42,407 nucleotides of DNA from Anaerolineaceae bacterium (GCA_017417055.1 JAFPZX010000015.1:1-42407); one strand, 5' to 3'; positions 24,289-34,543 are shown, counted from the first letter of the stretch. The notes: generated by a model from the letters alone, not told the origin. Program-made: numbers and translations.

Positions 24289-26118
24289 TCAGCGGTGAAT
24301 CTGATAAAGGCAGTAGGATTTGTAATACCCATCTGAGCAGCGGACCTGTTCACATTTCCCGTCCGCAATGCAATGTTCGATAAGTTCTTTGGACGGATCA
24401 GTATTGTTCGGCATGATAACAGGAAGCAGCATCCAGTTGATTTTGTCCTGCTCCAGTACGGATCTAACCTGAAACGTGTCTGTTAATTCAGCGGAAGAAC
24501 AGCATTCCTCATATCCGGGCAGGAACCAGGCCGGATAATCTGTATAAATATCATATCCATTATGGCTTTCGCCAAAAATATCGTAAATGAGCTCATTATT
24601 CAGGCGTTCTCCAAACAAGGCTTTCTGCTTTGTACGCTGATCTTCCTGCAGTTTATGGTTTGGAAAAAAATGAATCAGAGCGAAAATCAAAACCACTGCA
24701 GCCGCAATTCCAAACACAATCCAGGAAATTCTGAACATTCTCAGTCTTGCAAACCATCTCATCAGAAAAGAACCAAATCCAGAGACAGCTAATCCACAAA
24801 GCATAGACACAAATGGTAAGGCAAGTCCCAGATTCCGTGCGTCATAACTGTAAAAAATTGCCCAGATTATTGTCAGCGGCCAGACCATCAATGAGAATAT
24901 CAGTCGATAGCGTTTCGGAACAAAACACAATCCTATCAAACCGACAAGGAAGCAAACAGCATATTTACCTAGCGTATCAGCTGCCAGTCTGAGCCTGTGA
25001 CGAATATCATAGCTTTCATTAAACTCCACAATTCCATGTGCGATTAATTCCCGCTCAGTTCCCTGTGTATTGTAAAGCATGCAATGCAGATACCAGGGCG
25101 CTATGATTACCAGAACAGCGGCGGATATTCCAAGCCATTGCCTGCCGGAAAAACTTCTGACAGCTTCGGGAAATAATATTCGCCATGCCAAAATGATTAC
25201 AGGAACTGTGATCAAGCCACTCTGTTTGGTGACTGCAGCTCCTGCTGCAAAAATGGCCGACAAAATGATGGCCTTTCTTTGGCATGGCAGCTCCCGCTTT
25301 TCCGCTTTCAAAAGAGTGTAAAAACTCAGCAGACCCATAGCCGCAGCAGGAACATCCATATACCCGTCAAAAAGACCGTCTCCAAGCAGCTTTTTCATCA
25401 TAAACCGGCTAATCACAGCCGCTATAAAGAAGCCACAATCCCTCCGCTGAAAACCCAGGTCAAACAACATCAGCTCTATCATCAGGAAAAACAGCGGCGG
25501 GGTGAGCGTATTGAAAAACTGTACCGCTCCGTTCCCTTGAAGGACATAGGAAACAGACCAATTCGCAGGGACAAGCTGTGGATACATTCCTCTAACATTC
25601 GGGACCGTCCCGTCGGACCAAATCTCCGCGTATCTGTTCCAGGAAAACAAAGTATCCCAACCGCTGAAAACTGTCCCGAAATTCAAACGGCAAAGGTGCA
25701 AGCCCCAGATCACACCTGACAAAGCAAAACACCCGCTTATCACCCAAACCCATTTTTTTAGAATTTCTGAAACTTTTTCAGTATGGATTGTCAAAAAATC
25801 TCTCAATGGCTTCAGTTCTGCAAGAAATCCATCAGAAAAAGTGCTGAACACATCACGCAGCGGGCTTTGCAGAAACCTGCGGTAAGAAAATGCAAGCAAA
25901 ATCAATTCAATAATAATCAATGCCAATAATACAGCACGATTATAAAGATGCAATGCAGCCAGCGCGAAAATAAACAAATAATTGGCGATCAGGCTTAGGG
26001 GGAACAACTGAATCATTTGCTCGAGGATCCCACCGTGCAAACCGCAGTACTTTCGGATAAGCAGTCCCGGCAAGATTGTAATTTGAAGCAGACCCAATAC
26101 TCCTAAAAAGATCAGCAT
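24289..26118 (-). CDS. GT-C-type membrane glycosyltransferase-like protein
   Basis: 609 residues with about twelve hydrophobic helices and a soluble C-terminal part (about 480-609). The first long loop has SGWDTLFSWNRYAEIWSDG, placed where GT-C enzymes keep their acidic catalytic motif, and YSYDARNLGLALP resembles the YDARY block of ArnT/PMT relatives. It would use a lipid-phosphate sugar on the outer face of the membrane. Donor and acceptor are not known. The start overlaps the previous stop by one base (TGATG). It is the third of three such proteins in a row. Confidence 0.75.
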   Translation of the reverse strand: MLIFLGVLGLLQITILPGLLIRKYCGLHGGILEQMIQLFPLSLIANYLFIFALAALHLYNRAVLLALIIIELILLAFSYRRFLQSPLRDVFSTFSDGFLAELKPLRDFLTIHTEKVSEILKKWVWVISGCFALSGVIWGLHLCRLNFGTVFSGWDTLFSWNRYAEIWSDGTVPNVRGMYPQLVPANWSVSYVLQGNGAVQFFNTLTPPLFFLMIELMLFDLGFQRRDCGFFIAAVISRFMMKKLLGDGLFDGYMDVPAAAMGLLSFYTLLKAEKRELPCQRKAIILSAIFAAGAAVTKQSGLITVPVIILAWRILFPEAVRSFSGRQWLGISAAVLVIIAPWYLHCMLYNTQGTERELIAHGIVEFNESYDIRHRLRLAADTLGKYAVCFLVGLIGLCFVPKRYRLIFSLMVWPLTIIWAIFYSYDARNLGLALPFVSMLCGLAVSGFGSFLMRWFARLRMFRISWIVFGIAAAVVLIFALIHFFPNHKLQEDQRTKQKALFGERLNNELIYDIFGESHNGYDIYTDYPAWFLPGYEECCSSAELTDTFQVRSVLEQDKINWMLLPVIMPNNTDPSKELIEHCIADGKCEQVRCSDGYYKSYCLYQIHR

Positions 26119-27743
26119 CAGTTCCCTTCTTTCATAACATAAACCATACCGTCATCTCCATCAAAAATTATGTTGAGGTTTTCAAAAAGAGCGGTAATGC
26201 GATCATGCGTTTTTTCTCCATATATATCCGCCATCTGGTCTTCAAATGAATCAAAAACGACCAGGTAAGCATTTCCCTTGCGGAACGCCTGACGGCTCAA
26301 ATCGTTTTCTATACCAAAATCACTCTCATATGCGTAATAAACCCGATCCGGTTCGCTGACATAAACTTCATGCATCGGCCATGACTTTCGATCGAGCAGA
26401 TACAGTAACGCTGTTTCCTCGTTTGTAACGATAGGCGTATCTTCCGAAATATTTTTCTGAATATACGCAATTGTTTCGGAATTCTTCCATGCTGTGGAGT
26501 TATATCCAAGTCCATCGATCGCATTCTGATTGGCAATTCGAACTCCCCGGTAACAATTGAAAATTGTAAAAAGGAACAAAGCTGTATTGAAGATAAAAGA
26601 ACGGGAAAGACGATGATTATATTCTTCAAACAGGCAGAACAGCAAATAGATCATCCAGAAATTTGACACATACACAGGCAGCAACATTCTGGTATTGATT
26701 GTAATCGGAGGATAGGTGTTCAGCGAAACATAAACAATCAGCAGCAGGTAAACAATATTAAAACATGCAAGCAGGAAAAACATTCTCGCATAACGGGGAT
26801 ATTGCGTACCGCCGCGTAGCGCAATCACAGCTCCCACAAGAAAACCAATGGAAAACAAAACTATACAGACGGAGATAATTGAAGCCAAAATATCAGGCAT
26901 TGTCACGGAAAGCGATTCCGGCATGATCCAAAGCGTGAAAACATGCTTTATTTTCGGGATAAAGGCTTCCCACAGTTCTCCAAATCTGCCGCTTATCATA
27001 GATCGGGACGAAATCGTATTGGTTTGGGTAAAATCCATCACCAGCCATACGATCATTGGCGCAGCAGCAATTCCGCCAAAGCAAACAGCGGAAAGAAAAC
27101 GATCTTTAAGTCTTTCACCCTCAAAGAATAAAATCAGCAGCACAGCTGCCCCGATAAATGCTGCGGAAGAATAGCGTGTCAAAAAAGACAGACCCAACAG
27201 GGCAGCAGAAATCCAAAACAGCAGACGCCTGTTTTCGATCAAGCCTTTTTCCAGCAGAATGAATCCTCCAAAACCCAGTAAAATAGCCAATGGTTCAGAC
27301 ATTGCCCATGAGTATGCGGGGATCATTATCGGAGAACCGGCCAACAATAATCCAAGCAGTAATCCCGGAAACAAACGTTCGGATATCCGCAGTGTCCAAA
27401 ATGTCAGCAAAAAAATCAGACCGGCAAAAAAGATGAGGTTTAGGACCAGTGCCACAAAAGATAGATTTGATGTGAAAAGCCCGAAGAATGCAAGAACCAG
27501 CGAATAAAACGGCGGGAAATAAGGGATCAGGCGAAAATCACCGGCAGCATTGATGAGTCCAAGACCCTTCCCTGCAAGGAGATTCCGCGCACTGGTGATA
27601 TAAATGGTTGCATCACCGCCGACACCGACTCCCTGTGACATGCTGATAAACAAAATTCCTGCACCCGCTGCCGCGCAAATCAGAGCCGCGATGATCCACG
27701 TACCGGTTTGTTTTTTGTTATAACTCTTCGTATATCCGTACAT
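26118..27743 (-). CDS. Glycosyltransferase family 39-like membrane protein
   Basis: 541 residues with about eleven membrane helices. Loop 1 carries GGDATIYITSARNLLAGKGLG and later YFPPFYSLVLA, a pattern frequent in PMT_2/GT39-like proteins, where the acidic residue is thought catalytic. The C-terminal part (about 440-541) is soluble and includes EDTPIVTNEETALLYLL. It probably attaches a sugar from a polyprenyl-phosphate carrier to a cell-surface glycan or protein. Eleven bases separate it from the upstream gene and it overlaps the downstream one by a base. Confidence 0.8.
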   Translation of the reverse strand: MYGYTKSYNKKQTGTWIIAALICAAAGAGILFISMSQGVGVGGDATIYITSARNLLAGKGLGLINAAGDFRLIPYFPPFYSLVLAFFGLFTSNLSFVALVLNLIFFAGLIFLLTFWTLRISERLFPGLLLGLLLAGSPIMIPAYSWAMSEPLAILLGFGGFILLEKGLIENRRLLFWISAALLGLSFLTRYSSAAFIGAAVLLILFFEGERLKDRFLSAVCFGGIAAAPMIVWLVMDFTQTNTISSRSMISGRFGELWEAFIPKIKHVFTLWIMPESLSVTMPDILASIISVCIVLFSIGFLVGAVIALRGGTQYPRYARMFFLLACFNIVYLLLIVYVSLNTYPPITINTRMLLPVYVSNFWMIYLLFCLFEEYNHRLSRSFIFNTALFLFTIFNCYRGVRIANQNAIDGLGYNSTAWKNSETIAYIQKNISEDTPIVTNEETALLYLLDRKSWPMHEVYVSEPDRVYYAYESDFGIENDLSRQAFRKGNAYLVVFDSFEDQMADIYGEKTHDRITALFENLNIIFDGDDGMVYVMKEGN

Positions 27744-27754
27744 TATTCGTTATA

Positions 27755-29524
27755 TCACTCCTTATTCGCCGGTGTATAAACATAAATTCCGTCAAATATG
27801 CCCTCACAATTGAGTCCTAATGCTTCCGCCGTTTTGTACAGTTCCTCGGGAGATCCCCAGGGGACTGTTCCCTCATAGATCGCCTGTACCAATTCACCTT
27901 CTTCAACAAGGAAAAAAGATACATCCAGTTCATTTGCAAGGTTCAGGCTCTCTTCTGAAGGAAAACCATCCATCACGCCGCGGATACGCTGATACTGCTC
28001 CGTAGGGAAGGCATTGAAAAAACCGCCAATAAAAGGTTTTTCATTATAAAGCGTGTAATAAGTTCCCGCCTGGTCATCATTCAGATAGAATGGATACCGC
28101 ATAACAGACCCATTCTCCGAACGTTTGGAAAGCCACTCATCCACCGGACGGGCACTGATTTCTGAAAAGGAAGTCTGTGTCCGGGGCAGAAAATCCAGTA
28201 TCACCAACAAAAGAACGACGCCAATCAGAATTGACTGTTTCCTTTCAGAATATTTTTCAATTCCGAGCAGCGCATACCCGGCGCCGGCAGCAACAAACAG
28301 CAGGGCAAATACTCCGAATCGCATCATCGCCCGGAGTTTCGCAAAAAACGGGAAATATTTGAAGAAAAAGAAGCCCGGCAGCAGGATTGGCATCGTTTCC
28401 CGCCCCAGTTTCTCTGCTAAAAATCCGGGAAGCGTTAATTCTATAGCTTTCGCGTTCCAATGAAGATCAGTCCCCATAGAAAGAACAACAGCGATTACAA
28501 TGCCTGTGACAAGCATCTGCCGCTCCCAGCGGTGCTTTTTTCCACGGGTGAGCATAGCGTACAAAAACAAAGCCAGGGAAACAAACCCGACATACAATGT
28601 TGCCTCGATCCAGATATCGCGGTTGAAATGACTTCCGACCCATTTGCCAGATAAGAAATGAGTCGTACCGGGCAGCAGATAGTCACTCAGCCCGGCGGAA
28701 TACATGCGAACGCCGCCCCAATCACGGTCCGGCATTCCGCCTGCTCCGGCAAGCTGCAGAAAAGGAAGTTCCGCAACCAGTAAAAGCGGAATTGAAAACA
28801 AAAGAAACAAGCCAAAGCTTTTCCAAAAAAAACCATTCTTCAATTTTTTCCGGTCATGGATCAGAATCATCCAGATCATCTGAAACCCGGCTGCAATCAC
28901 CATCATGAAGAAGTAATATTGCGATGTAAGCGCAGTTAATCCCAATCCGGCTGCGGCCAACAAAGCAGGCTTTTTCCGAACTTTACGCTCTTCACCCGGT
29001 TTAAGCAGATCAAACCAGCCCCAAAAGAAAAGCGGCAGCCATTGCGTCCCGGAGAGATTGAGATGTCCTGCGAGGAAATGTGCCTGACGGTACGGCAGAC
29101 AGGCAAAAATAGTACCGCTCAGCAACCCGGCAGCAGCCGAACCGCTCAGGTGACGCAACCAATAAAAGGTGATGACGCCGGAAAGGACAAAGCTCAGCAG
29201 CATAACAGCATTGTAAGCAAAAGTCTCACTGCCCAAAAAGGAAAAAATCTGTCCAAAAGCCAGCTGCGCGGGCGTGATCTCGGTATGAGCCATATTCCAG
29301 CCTTCCGGATAGTTGAGGAACCAGACATTCATAGGATCCACGCCCAATGTGAACAACGCTTTTTTGACCCAGCCAATCATCCAGATAAAATAAATATTAT
29401 CGCCAATCTCACCGGCGACCTCATTTTCCATTTTCAAAATGAGCGGACGCGTGAAGAAAATGGCCAGGAAAACAAACCACAGCCAGATCAGCCAGTCAAA
29501 GTTACGCTGTTTTTTCCCGGACAC
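27755..29524 (-). CDS. GT-C/YfhO-like membrane glycosyltransferase-like protein
   Basis: 589 residues with twelve or more membrane helices. It starts with a short cytosolic segment, then a first outer loop with GEIGDNIYFIWMIGWVKKAL and NYPEGWNMAHTE, a layout found in large families of uncharacterised GT-C-like proteins. The C-terminus from about 480 is soluble and ends in a YVYTPANKE tail. A glycan role is inferred from fold and neighbours only. Three bases separate it from the Gfo/Idh/MocA gene, so the two belong to one operon. Confidence 0.7.
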   Translation of the reverse strand: MSGKKQRNFDWLIWLWFVFLAIFFTRPLILKMENEVAGEIGDNIYFIWMIGWVKKALFTLGVDPMNVWFLNYPEGWNMAHTEITPAQLAFGQIFSFLGSETFAYNAVMLLSFVLSGVITFYWLRHLSGSAAAGLLSGTIFACLPYRQAHFLAGHLNLSGTQWLPLFFWGWFDLLKPGEERKVRKKPALLAAAGLGLTALTSQYYFFMMVIAAGFQMIWMILIHDRKKLKNGFFWKSFGLFLLFSIPLLLVAELPFLQLAGAGGMPDRDWGGVRMYSAGLSDYLLPGTTHFLSGKWVGSHFNRDIWIEATLYVGFVSLALFLYAMLTRGKKHRWERQMLVTGIVIAVVLSMGTDLHWNAKAIELTLPGFLAEKLGRETMPILLPGFFFFKYFPFFAKLRAMMRFGVFALLFVAAGAGYALLGIEKYSERKQSILIGVVLLLVILDFLPRTQTSFSEISARPVDEWLSKRSENGSVMRYPFYLNDDQAGTYYTLYNEKPFIGGFFNAFPTEQYQRIRGVMDGFPSEESLNLANELDVSFFLVEEGELVQAIYEGTVPWGSPEELYKTAEALGLNCEGIFDGIYVYTPANKE

Positions 29525-29527
29525 GGC

Positions 29528-30520
29528 TTAATTCTCCCTATAACTGAGAATACGTTTTTCACTCCAGGAACGGCGGACCAGTTCCACCATGCGCTGTACA
29601 GCAATCCCGTCTTCCAATGTGCAGGAAGGCTTTTCTGTTCCGGCAGTGATCTTGATAAACGTACGCAGTTCCTCTAAAAACATATTATTGCGGTCATAAA
29701 CCGGATCCGGAGCAATTTGTTCAACAGAACTATCCGGCATTGCCAGTGTCAGAACGCCGTCCAGATTATTACAGGCCAAACGTCCTTCACTGCCGATAAC
29801 TTCCAACCCGTTCCGTGCCGGCCGGCTGTAATAATCGAGGTGAATACTACCAATCATACCATTGTCCATCCGCAAACCGATTTCCGCGATATCATCCACA
29901 TCCAGATCCAGTTCACTGATTTTTCCGTTCATTGCCCAAATCCATTCAGGATCGCCAAAAAACCAGCGGATATAATCCAGCGGATGAGAAAGTGTGAGCA
30001 AAACTCCGCCGCCAAGGTCTTTGCGGGCACTGTAACTGCCGCGATAGTCTTCCCACGGATGCCAACCAGGAAGATATTCACCCCATTCCGCACGAAAAGA
30101 AAGCGGCTTCCCGATTCGCCCGGAACGAATCATTGAAAGCATCTGGCTCAATCCGGGATGAAAACGGAACTGGAAGCCCATCTGAAACCGACCGCTGTTA
30201 CAGCTCATCGCATCCTGCAAATCGGATAAATGTTCAAAAGAATCAGATACCGGTTTTTCCATAAATACCGCGCATCCTGCTTTCATGGCAGGGATCGCGG
30301 CATCCAGATGCAAAGCCGTCGGATTGGCTATAATCACCCCGTCCGGACGGTGCGACAATGCGGCTTCGATTGTAGTCTCAACCGGAATATCTTTGATTTC
30401 ATCATCCGGCAGCGTACTTTTGTGAGAGCGCAGCAAAACGATATCTTTTTGTCCTAATTCAATCAAATTCCGCAGATGACGTCTGCCAATAGAACCATAT
30501 CCCACAACCAGAAATCTCAT
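29528..30520 (-). CDS. Gfo/Idh/MocA-family oxidoreductase
   Basis: 330 residues. The Rossmann start is FLVVGYGSIGRRHLRNLIELG (GxGxxG, about 3-23), then the NAD(P)-contact VIIANPTALH and the EKPVSDSFEHL motif (Lys near 95) typical of the family. The C-terminal domain includes GGGVLLTLSHPLDYIRWFFG with the His that acts in sugar oxidoreduction. It opens the leftward operon of GT-C proteins, which suggests it makes or modifies a sugar for their glycan, an inference. The ATG follows AGGAG. No partner sugar-nucleotide genes are visible. Confidence 0.9.
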   Translation of the reverse strand: MRFLVVGYGSIGRRHLRNLIELGQKDIVLLRSHKSTLPDDEIKDIPVETTIEAALSHRPDGVIIANPTALHLDAAIPAMKAGCAVFMEKPVSDSFEHLSDLQDAMSCNSGRFQMGFQFRFHPGLSQMLSMIRSGRIGKPLSFRAEWGEYLPGWHPWEDYRGSYSARKDLGGGVLLTLSHPLDYIRWFFGDPEWIWAMNGKISELDLDVDDIAEIGLRMDNGMIGSIHLDYYSRPARNGLEVIGSEGRLACNNLDGVLTLAMPDSSVEQIAPDPVYDRNNMFLEELRTFIKITAGTEKPSCTLEDGIAVQRMVELVRRSWSEKRILSYREN

Positions 30521-30587
30521 ATCTTTTCTCCTGACTTTTTCTTATCCAATTTTACTATAGCTTTGTCCAATCAACCTGTACTTAAAC

Positions 30588-30622
30588 GTCACTCCGCCTT
30601 GCTTTACAGCAGGGCGGGTGAC
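30588..30622. repeat. Strong isolated hairpin between operons
   Basis: GTCACTCCGCCTTGC and GCAGGGCGGGTGAC pair over 14 positions (one bulged T, one G-U) around TTTACA. No T-run follows on either strand, so it is a structured boundary element rather than an ordinary terminator. Confidence 0.65.
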
Positions 30623-30654
30623 ATATGATTAGAGGAGATATGGTTTTAACGAAC

Positions 30655-32151
30655 TTACAAAGTATTATGTTCCTCAAAAGGATCGATGGTACCGGCTCCT
30701 TCGAGATCAGCATTTGCTATGTACGAGGAAACCGTTATGGTGTATTCTCCTGTACCCTGAACGTAAATCGTTCCATCGGTTCCGAGAATCGTCACAGAAT
30801 TGCCTGACGGATCCACAATCGTTCCCGCATTTTCGAGATTTGTCACAACACTGTTATCGGTCACGATCCAGGTGGAAGTATTATCGATCACAACACGGCT
30901 GTATCCATTTCCACCCACGCCGGCGCAGGACTCGTCATCAATAACGGCACCGGTCAGCACACTGCCTTGTGTCAAATAGAAATCAAGCGTTGAAATGCTG
31001 TCCCAAATCACATCGCCATTCATCTGCTGGGCGATTGCGGTAAAGTTAGTATTGGCACCATTGCTGCCGCTGCTTCCCCAGCCGCGCTGATTGGTGTTGC
31101 CAGTCACACGGAGGAAGTATTCCGAATCTTCAGACGCTTCAATTTCAACATCGCTGATGACAAACTCACTCTCAGTGTTGGTTGAATAGAAGACGCCGCC
31201 ATTTTGGCTGATCAATTTGCCGCCGCTCATGGTAAACGTACCCTGGCCGACCTGGCTGTCACCGCTCATGGATTGATACAAAATCACTGTCCATGTATTG
31301 TCATTCTGTTCCTGATCCGGCATGTTCCCGGTGAGCGTACTGTTATAAAGGCGGACAGTATTCAGACCTTCAAGGCAAAGCGCTTCGGAACCGGTCGCTG
31401 TCAACTCAGCGTTGTTGATCGTGATATCCGCAGTGACATAAACTGCCGGAGAACCGGAGCCATTGGATGTATAACTGCCGCCGTCAACGATCATTGTACC
31501 CGAACCGCGGTCTGATCGAATCGCAGCAGATGAACCGCCATTGGTGTTAATGGTGAGGTTTGCCGCGTAAAGTTTGCCGCCGCCGGCCACATGGATCCCG
31601 CCGGATGTTCCTTTTTCGGTGTTGATCGTGCTGTTGGAGACATAAACGACCCCATCACCATAGGAGAACACACCGGCGCCACCGGCTGAATCCGTATCAA
31701 TGCTCACATTGTCAATGGTCAGTACGCCGCCTGTTGCCAGCACAGCCGCACCGACACCGTAAAAACTGCTGTTGTCTCCGCCGGTCGAGTCACTTGAGAC
31801 CCGGGTCACAGAAGCATCGCTGTAACTGACCTTCCCGTCAGTCACAAGAAGCGCATTTTCATCACTTCCGATCGATTCCAAGTTCTGGTTTAAAACAGTA
31901 TCACTGTTGATAGTCAGCACCGCGTCATATTCTCCGGAAAAACTGGACATACCGCCTGGCATTCCTCCGGGACCGCCTTTTCCATCCGGTTTTCCACCGG
32001 GGCCGCCCATACCGCCGCCAAAACCATCCGGAGGTGTACCCTCCGGCATTCCTCCGGACGGAGGCTCCGGCGGATTCCCCTGCTGTGCAAAAGCAGGAAC
32101 ACAAGTCAGCAATAAACTAAAAATAATGATAATATGCAAAACCTTTTTCAT
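30655..32151 (-). CDS. Secreted Gly-rich beta-solenoid protein
   Basis: 498 residues from the ATG at 32151, which begins a clear signal peptide (MKKVLHIIIIFSLLLTCVPAFA/QQ); the frame is open to 32217 but those residues are charged and do not fit a secreted start. Residues about 25-75 are Gly/Pro/Met-rich (GGMPEGTPPDG, GGMGGPGGKPDG). The rest is a ladder of short beta repeats with Asn, Ser, Thr and Gly, including STGGDNSSFYGVGAAVLATGG, GGIHVAGGGKLYA and GSGTMIVDGGSYTSNGSGSP, as in right-handed beta-helix surface proteins. Similar proteins occur in gut Firmicutes. It could be an adhesin or polysaccharide-binding protein; no active site is evident. Confidence 0.8.
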   Translation of the reverse strand: MKKVLHIIIIFSLLLTCVPAFAQQGNPPEPPSGGMPEGTPPDGFGGGMGGPGGKPDGKGGPGGMPGGMSSFSGEYDAVLTINSDTVLNQNLESIGSDENALLVTDGKVSYSDASVTRVSSDSTGGDNSSFYGVGAAVLATGGVLTIDNVSIDTDSAGGAGVFSYGDGVVYVSNSTINTEKGTSGGIHVAGGGKLYAANLTINTNGGSSAAIRSDRGSGTMIVDGGSYTSNGSGSPAVYVTADITINNAELTATGSEALCLEGLNTVRLYNSTLTGNMPDQEQNDNTWTVILYQSMSGDSQVGQGTFTMSGGKLISQNGGVFYSTNTESEFVISDVEIEASEDSEYFLRVTGNTNQRGWGSSGSNGANTNFTAIAQQMNGDVIWDSISTLDFYLTQGSVLTGAVIDDESCAGVGGNGYSRVVIDNTSTWIVTDNSVVTNLENAGTIVDPSGNSVTILGTDGTIYVQGTGEYTITVSSYIANADLEGAGTIDPFEEHNTL

Positions 32152-32267
32152 AAGGTCAATTATTTCCTTTCGATTCTTTGTTCCAACGAACATTTTCATT
32201 TCTTTATTTGTTATCATACGCCATTAACCTTAGATAGAACTTAGAATCTTTCAGAAACACAGCAATT

Positions 32268-32597
32268 TTATGGAATCACCGTAACTGAGACAGCCGTTCC
32301 TCTCACCGGAGACGCTGGAGCCGGAAAATCAGGTTTGAGTCCTGTTTTGCGTGTCAAAAAGAGCGCCAAAAGGAGCAGAAAAAGGAAGACAACAGAAATC
32401 AGGAAAACCAATTTGATTTTTAACTTTTTCGGCAAAATCGGACGGGAAATTTTTCCGGTATTTTCACAGAAAGCACATATTTTCCGGTCCAACGGTATCT
32501 CCCTTCCGCATTTCGGACAAAAACGGATAACATTTTGCCGTTCATCATCCGGCAGAGAAAAACGCTCCTGAGCAGTCAGATGGATTTTTTCACTCAC
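32268..32597 (-). CDS. Zinc-ribbon membrane protein
   Basis: 109 residues from a GTG at 32597 with GGAG five bases before it. A zinc ribbon, CPKCGREIPLDRKICAFC (about 27-44), precedes one strong membrane helix (about 62-82); a Pro/Ala-rich tail follows. Topology predicts the ribbon in the cytosol. The family is not one I recognise; similar ribbon-helix proteins are widespread and of unknown function. It lies between the S9 peptidase and the beta-solenoid gene. Confidence 0.75.
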   Translation of the reverse strand: MSEKIHLTAQERFSLPDDERQNVIRFCPKCGREIPLDRKICAFCENTGKISRPILPKKLKIKLVFLISVVFLFLLLLALFLTRKTGLKPDFPAPASPVRGTAVSVTVIP

Positions 32598-32658
32598 AGC
32601 GGCTCCGTCATTACCTCAGACTTGATTCCAATTTATTCATCCCAAAAACCGTCTCCGG

Positions 32659-34491
32659 TCACAAATACTGCTGCAAAAACTGATGCAGAGTAATCAGATA
32701 ATCTTTGATGTGTTCCGGTTTGCGGAAACCATGGCCTTCCCCTTCGTAAAGTTTGAAGACATGCGGGACGTGAATACGGCTCAGCAGTCCTTCGGATTGT
32801 TCCTTCGGCACTACTACATCTTTGTCACCCTGGAAGATAGCCAGAGGTACCGCAATGTTCTCCGCATGATAAAGCGGAGACCAGGCATAATATTTCTCTT
32901 CCGCCTCAGGCAGTTTTCCGGTCAGACTTTCTGTGTAATGAAGTTCCAGTTTCCAGGTAGACCGCGCCAGCCCGAACAGATCGGAAACACCGTAAAGCGA
33001 AGCACCAGCAGCATAAACATCCGGATATTGCGTGAGGACATTCAATACCGTAAAGCCGCCCGCGCTGCCGCCGGTGATAAGCAGACGTTTTGGATCTGCA
33101 AGCCCTTTTTGACCGAGATACTTCGCAAGCGACACTGCGTCTTCCGTATCATACTCTCCCCAATGACCGTTGAGACTTTCAAGATAGCTGCGTCCGTATC
33201 CTGCTGACCCGCGATAATTCAGACGAACATAAGCATAACCGAGCGAACAGAAATAAGCAGTTTCAGCAGAAAAACTCTGGTCTGCTTTCCCGGTAGGACC
33301 GCCATGGATCTGTACGATAGCCGGCGGAGCGCCATGCCATCCGTAATCCGGACTGCATGGTGGATAATACAGCCCGTAAACCATCGTCCCGCCCTTTGTC
33401 TTCCAGCTGATTTCACGCGGAAGGGAGACAAAAGAGGGATCAAGCTTCAAATCATTGACGCGGTAAACGACCTCATAATCTCCCCGGTACATCACAATAA
33501 CCTGGGAAAAGTCCAGCGGTCCGGCAGCAATCGCAGCCACAGCACCGTCTGCTGAAACACGGACCTGTTCAAAAGAAGTCAGATGATCCGGCGAGATTTT
33601 TTGATCAATGCCGCTCAGCGGATCATATTTCCAAATCTCACTGACGGTATCGCGAATCCGGGTGTAAGCGATCCGGCTGCTGTCCGCAAACCAGCCATAA
33701 GAACAATTACCCTGTGTAAAGGCCGGTACGGAAAGAGAAAAACCATTGCCATGGATCAGTGTCCGTTTCTCTCCGCTTTCGAGATTGTAAATAACAAGAT
33801 CTTCCCAGTCACCGGAAGCAGCAATAAAGGCGAGTTTTTTCCCGTCAGGAGAAAAATGCGGCTGCGATGCAGGATCATTTGTTCCCCCTGCGATACAGCG
33901 GATATTTTTCAGCTCCATCGTTTGCGGTTCGATATCAGCCAGCATCACACGGGATCCGCTCCAGGGCATTTCCGGATGATCCCACTCCGCCCAGGCAAAG
34001 CAGCTGCCATCCGGGCTCCACTCCCCCTGCATATAAAAATCAGCACCTTTGACCCAAATCCGAGGCCAGTCATAATTCTGTAAATCAAGCAATGCAATCT
34101 GGTCATGGTTCCCGTCAGATGTAACATAGGCCACATATTTTCCATTGGGACTGATTGCCGGTGTCGAGCGGTCAAATCGGTCATTCGTCAAAGGAATTGC
34201 TTGATCAGACCCCTTGCGGACACAGAACAACCCATCGCTTCCGGAGCAGAATACTGTCAGATCTCCATGTACATCAAAATCACCACCTCCATATCCGACA
34301 CTGCCGTAAACTGCTTTTCCGGTTTCCACTTTTTCGAGCGGCTGACCTTTCAATTTGCGGTATAAATCTGATTTTGCGGTAAATGTCAAACCGCTGCTGT
34401 CATCATTCCATTTCAAATCCGAGACACGAGCCCGGTTCGCGACCAGATCCGCGTCAATATGTCCGTTCCATAAACCATAAGGGAGCTGCAT
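32659..34491 (-). CDS. S9-family prolyl oligopeptidase / acylaminoacyl peptidase
   Basis: 610 residues. The N-terminal half (about 30-340) is a beta-propeller with repeats such as FSPDGKKLAFIA, ISPNGKYVAYVTSDG and WSPDGSCFAWAE. The C-terminal alpha/beta hydrolase has the nucleophile elbow GGSAGG (Ser476), the Asp in FQGDKDVVVP and the His in YEGEGHGF. HGGPTGKAD and RGSAGYGR complete the oxyanion region. It cleaves short peptides, probably in the cytosol since no signal peptide is seen. GGAGG lies five bases before the ATG and a strong promoter is at 34544-34572. Confidence 0.95.
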   Translation of the reverse strand: MQLPYGLWNGHIDADLVANRARVSDLKWNDDSSGLTFTAKSDLYRKLKGQPLEKVETGKAVYGSVGYGGGDFDVHGDLTVFCSGSDGLFCVRKGSDQAIPLTNDRFDRSTPAISPNGKYVAYVTSDGNHDQIALLDLQNYDWPRIWVKGADFYMQGEWSPDGSCFAWAEWDHPEMPWSGSRVMLADIEPQTMELKNIRCIAGGTNDPASQPHFSPDGKKLAFIAASGDWEDLVIYNLESGEKRTLIHGNGFSLSVPAFTQGNCSYGWFADSSRIAYTRIRDTVSEIWKYDPLSGIDQKISPDHLTSFEQVRVSADGAVAAIAAGPLDFSQVIVMYRGDYEVVYRVNDLKLDPSFVSLPREISWKTKGGTMVYGLYYPPCSPDYGWHGAPPAIVQIHGGPTGKADQSFSAETAYFCSLGYAYVRLNYRGSAGYGRSYLESLNGHWGEYDTEDAVSLAKYLGQKGLADPKRLLITGGSAGGFTVLNVLTQYPDVYAAGASLYGVSDLFGLARSTWKLELHYTESLTGKLPEAEEKYYAWSPLYHAENIAVPLAIFQGDKDVVVPKEQSEGLLSRIHVPHVFKLYEGEGHGFRKPEHIKDYLITLHQFLQQYL

Positions 34492-34543
34492 GATATCCTC
34501 CTCAGAATATTCTAAATAATTTAATCCTGTTCTACTATTTCAT

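Noticed and set aside
30588-30622. Strong hairpin considered as a terminator or riboswitch
   Set aside because: No T-run on either side and no known riboswitch core seen; recorded only as a structured element.
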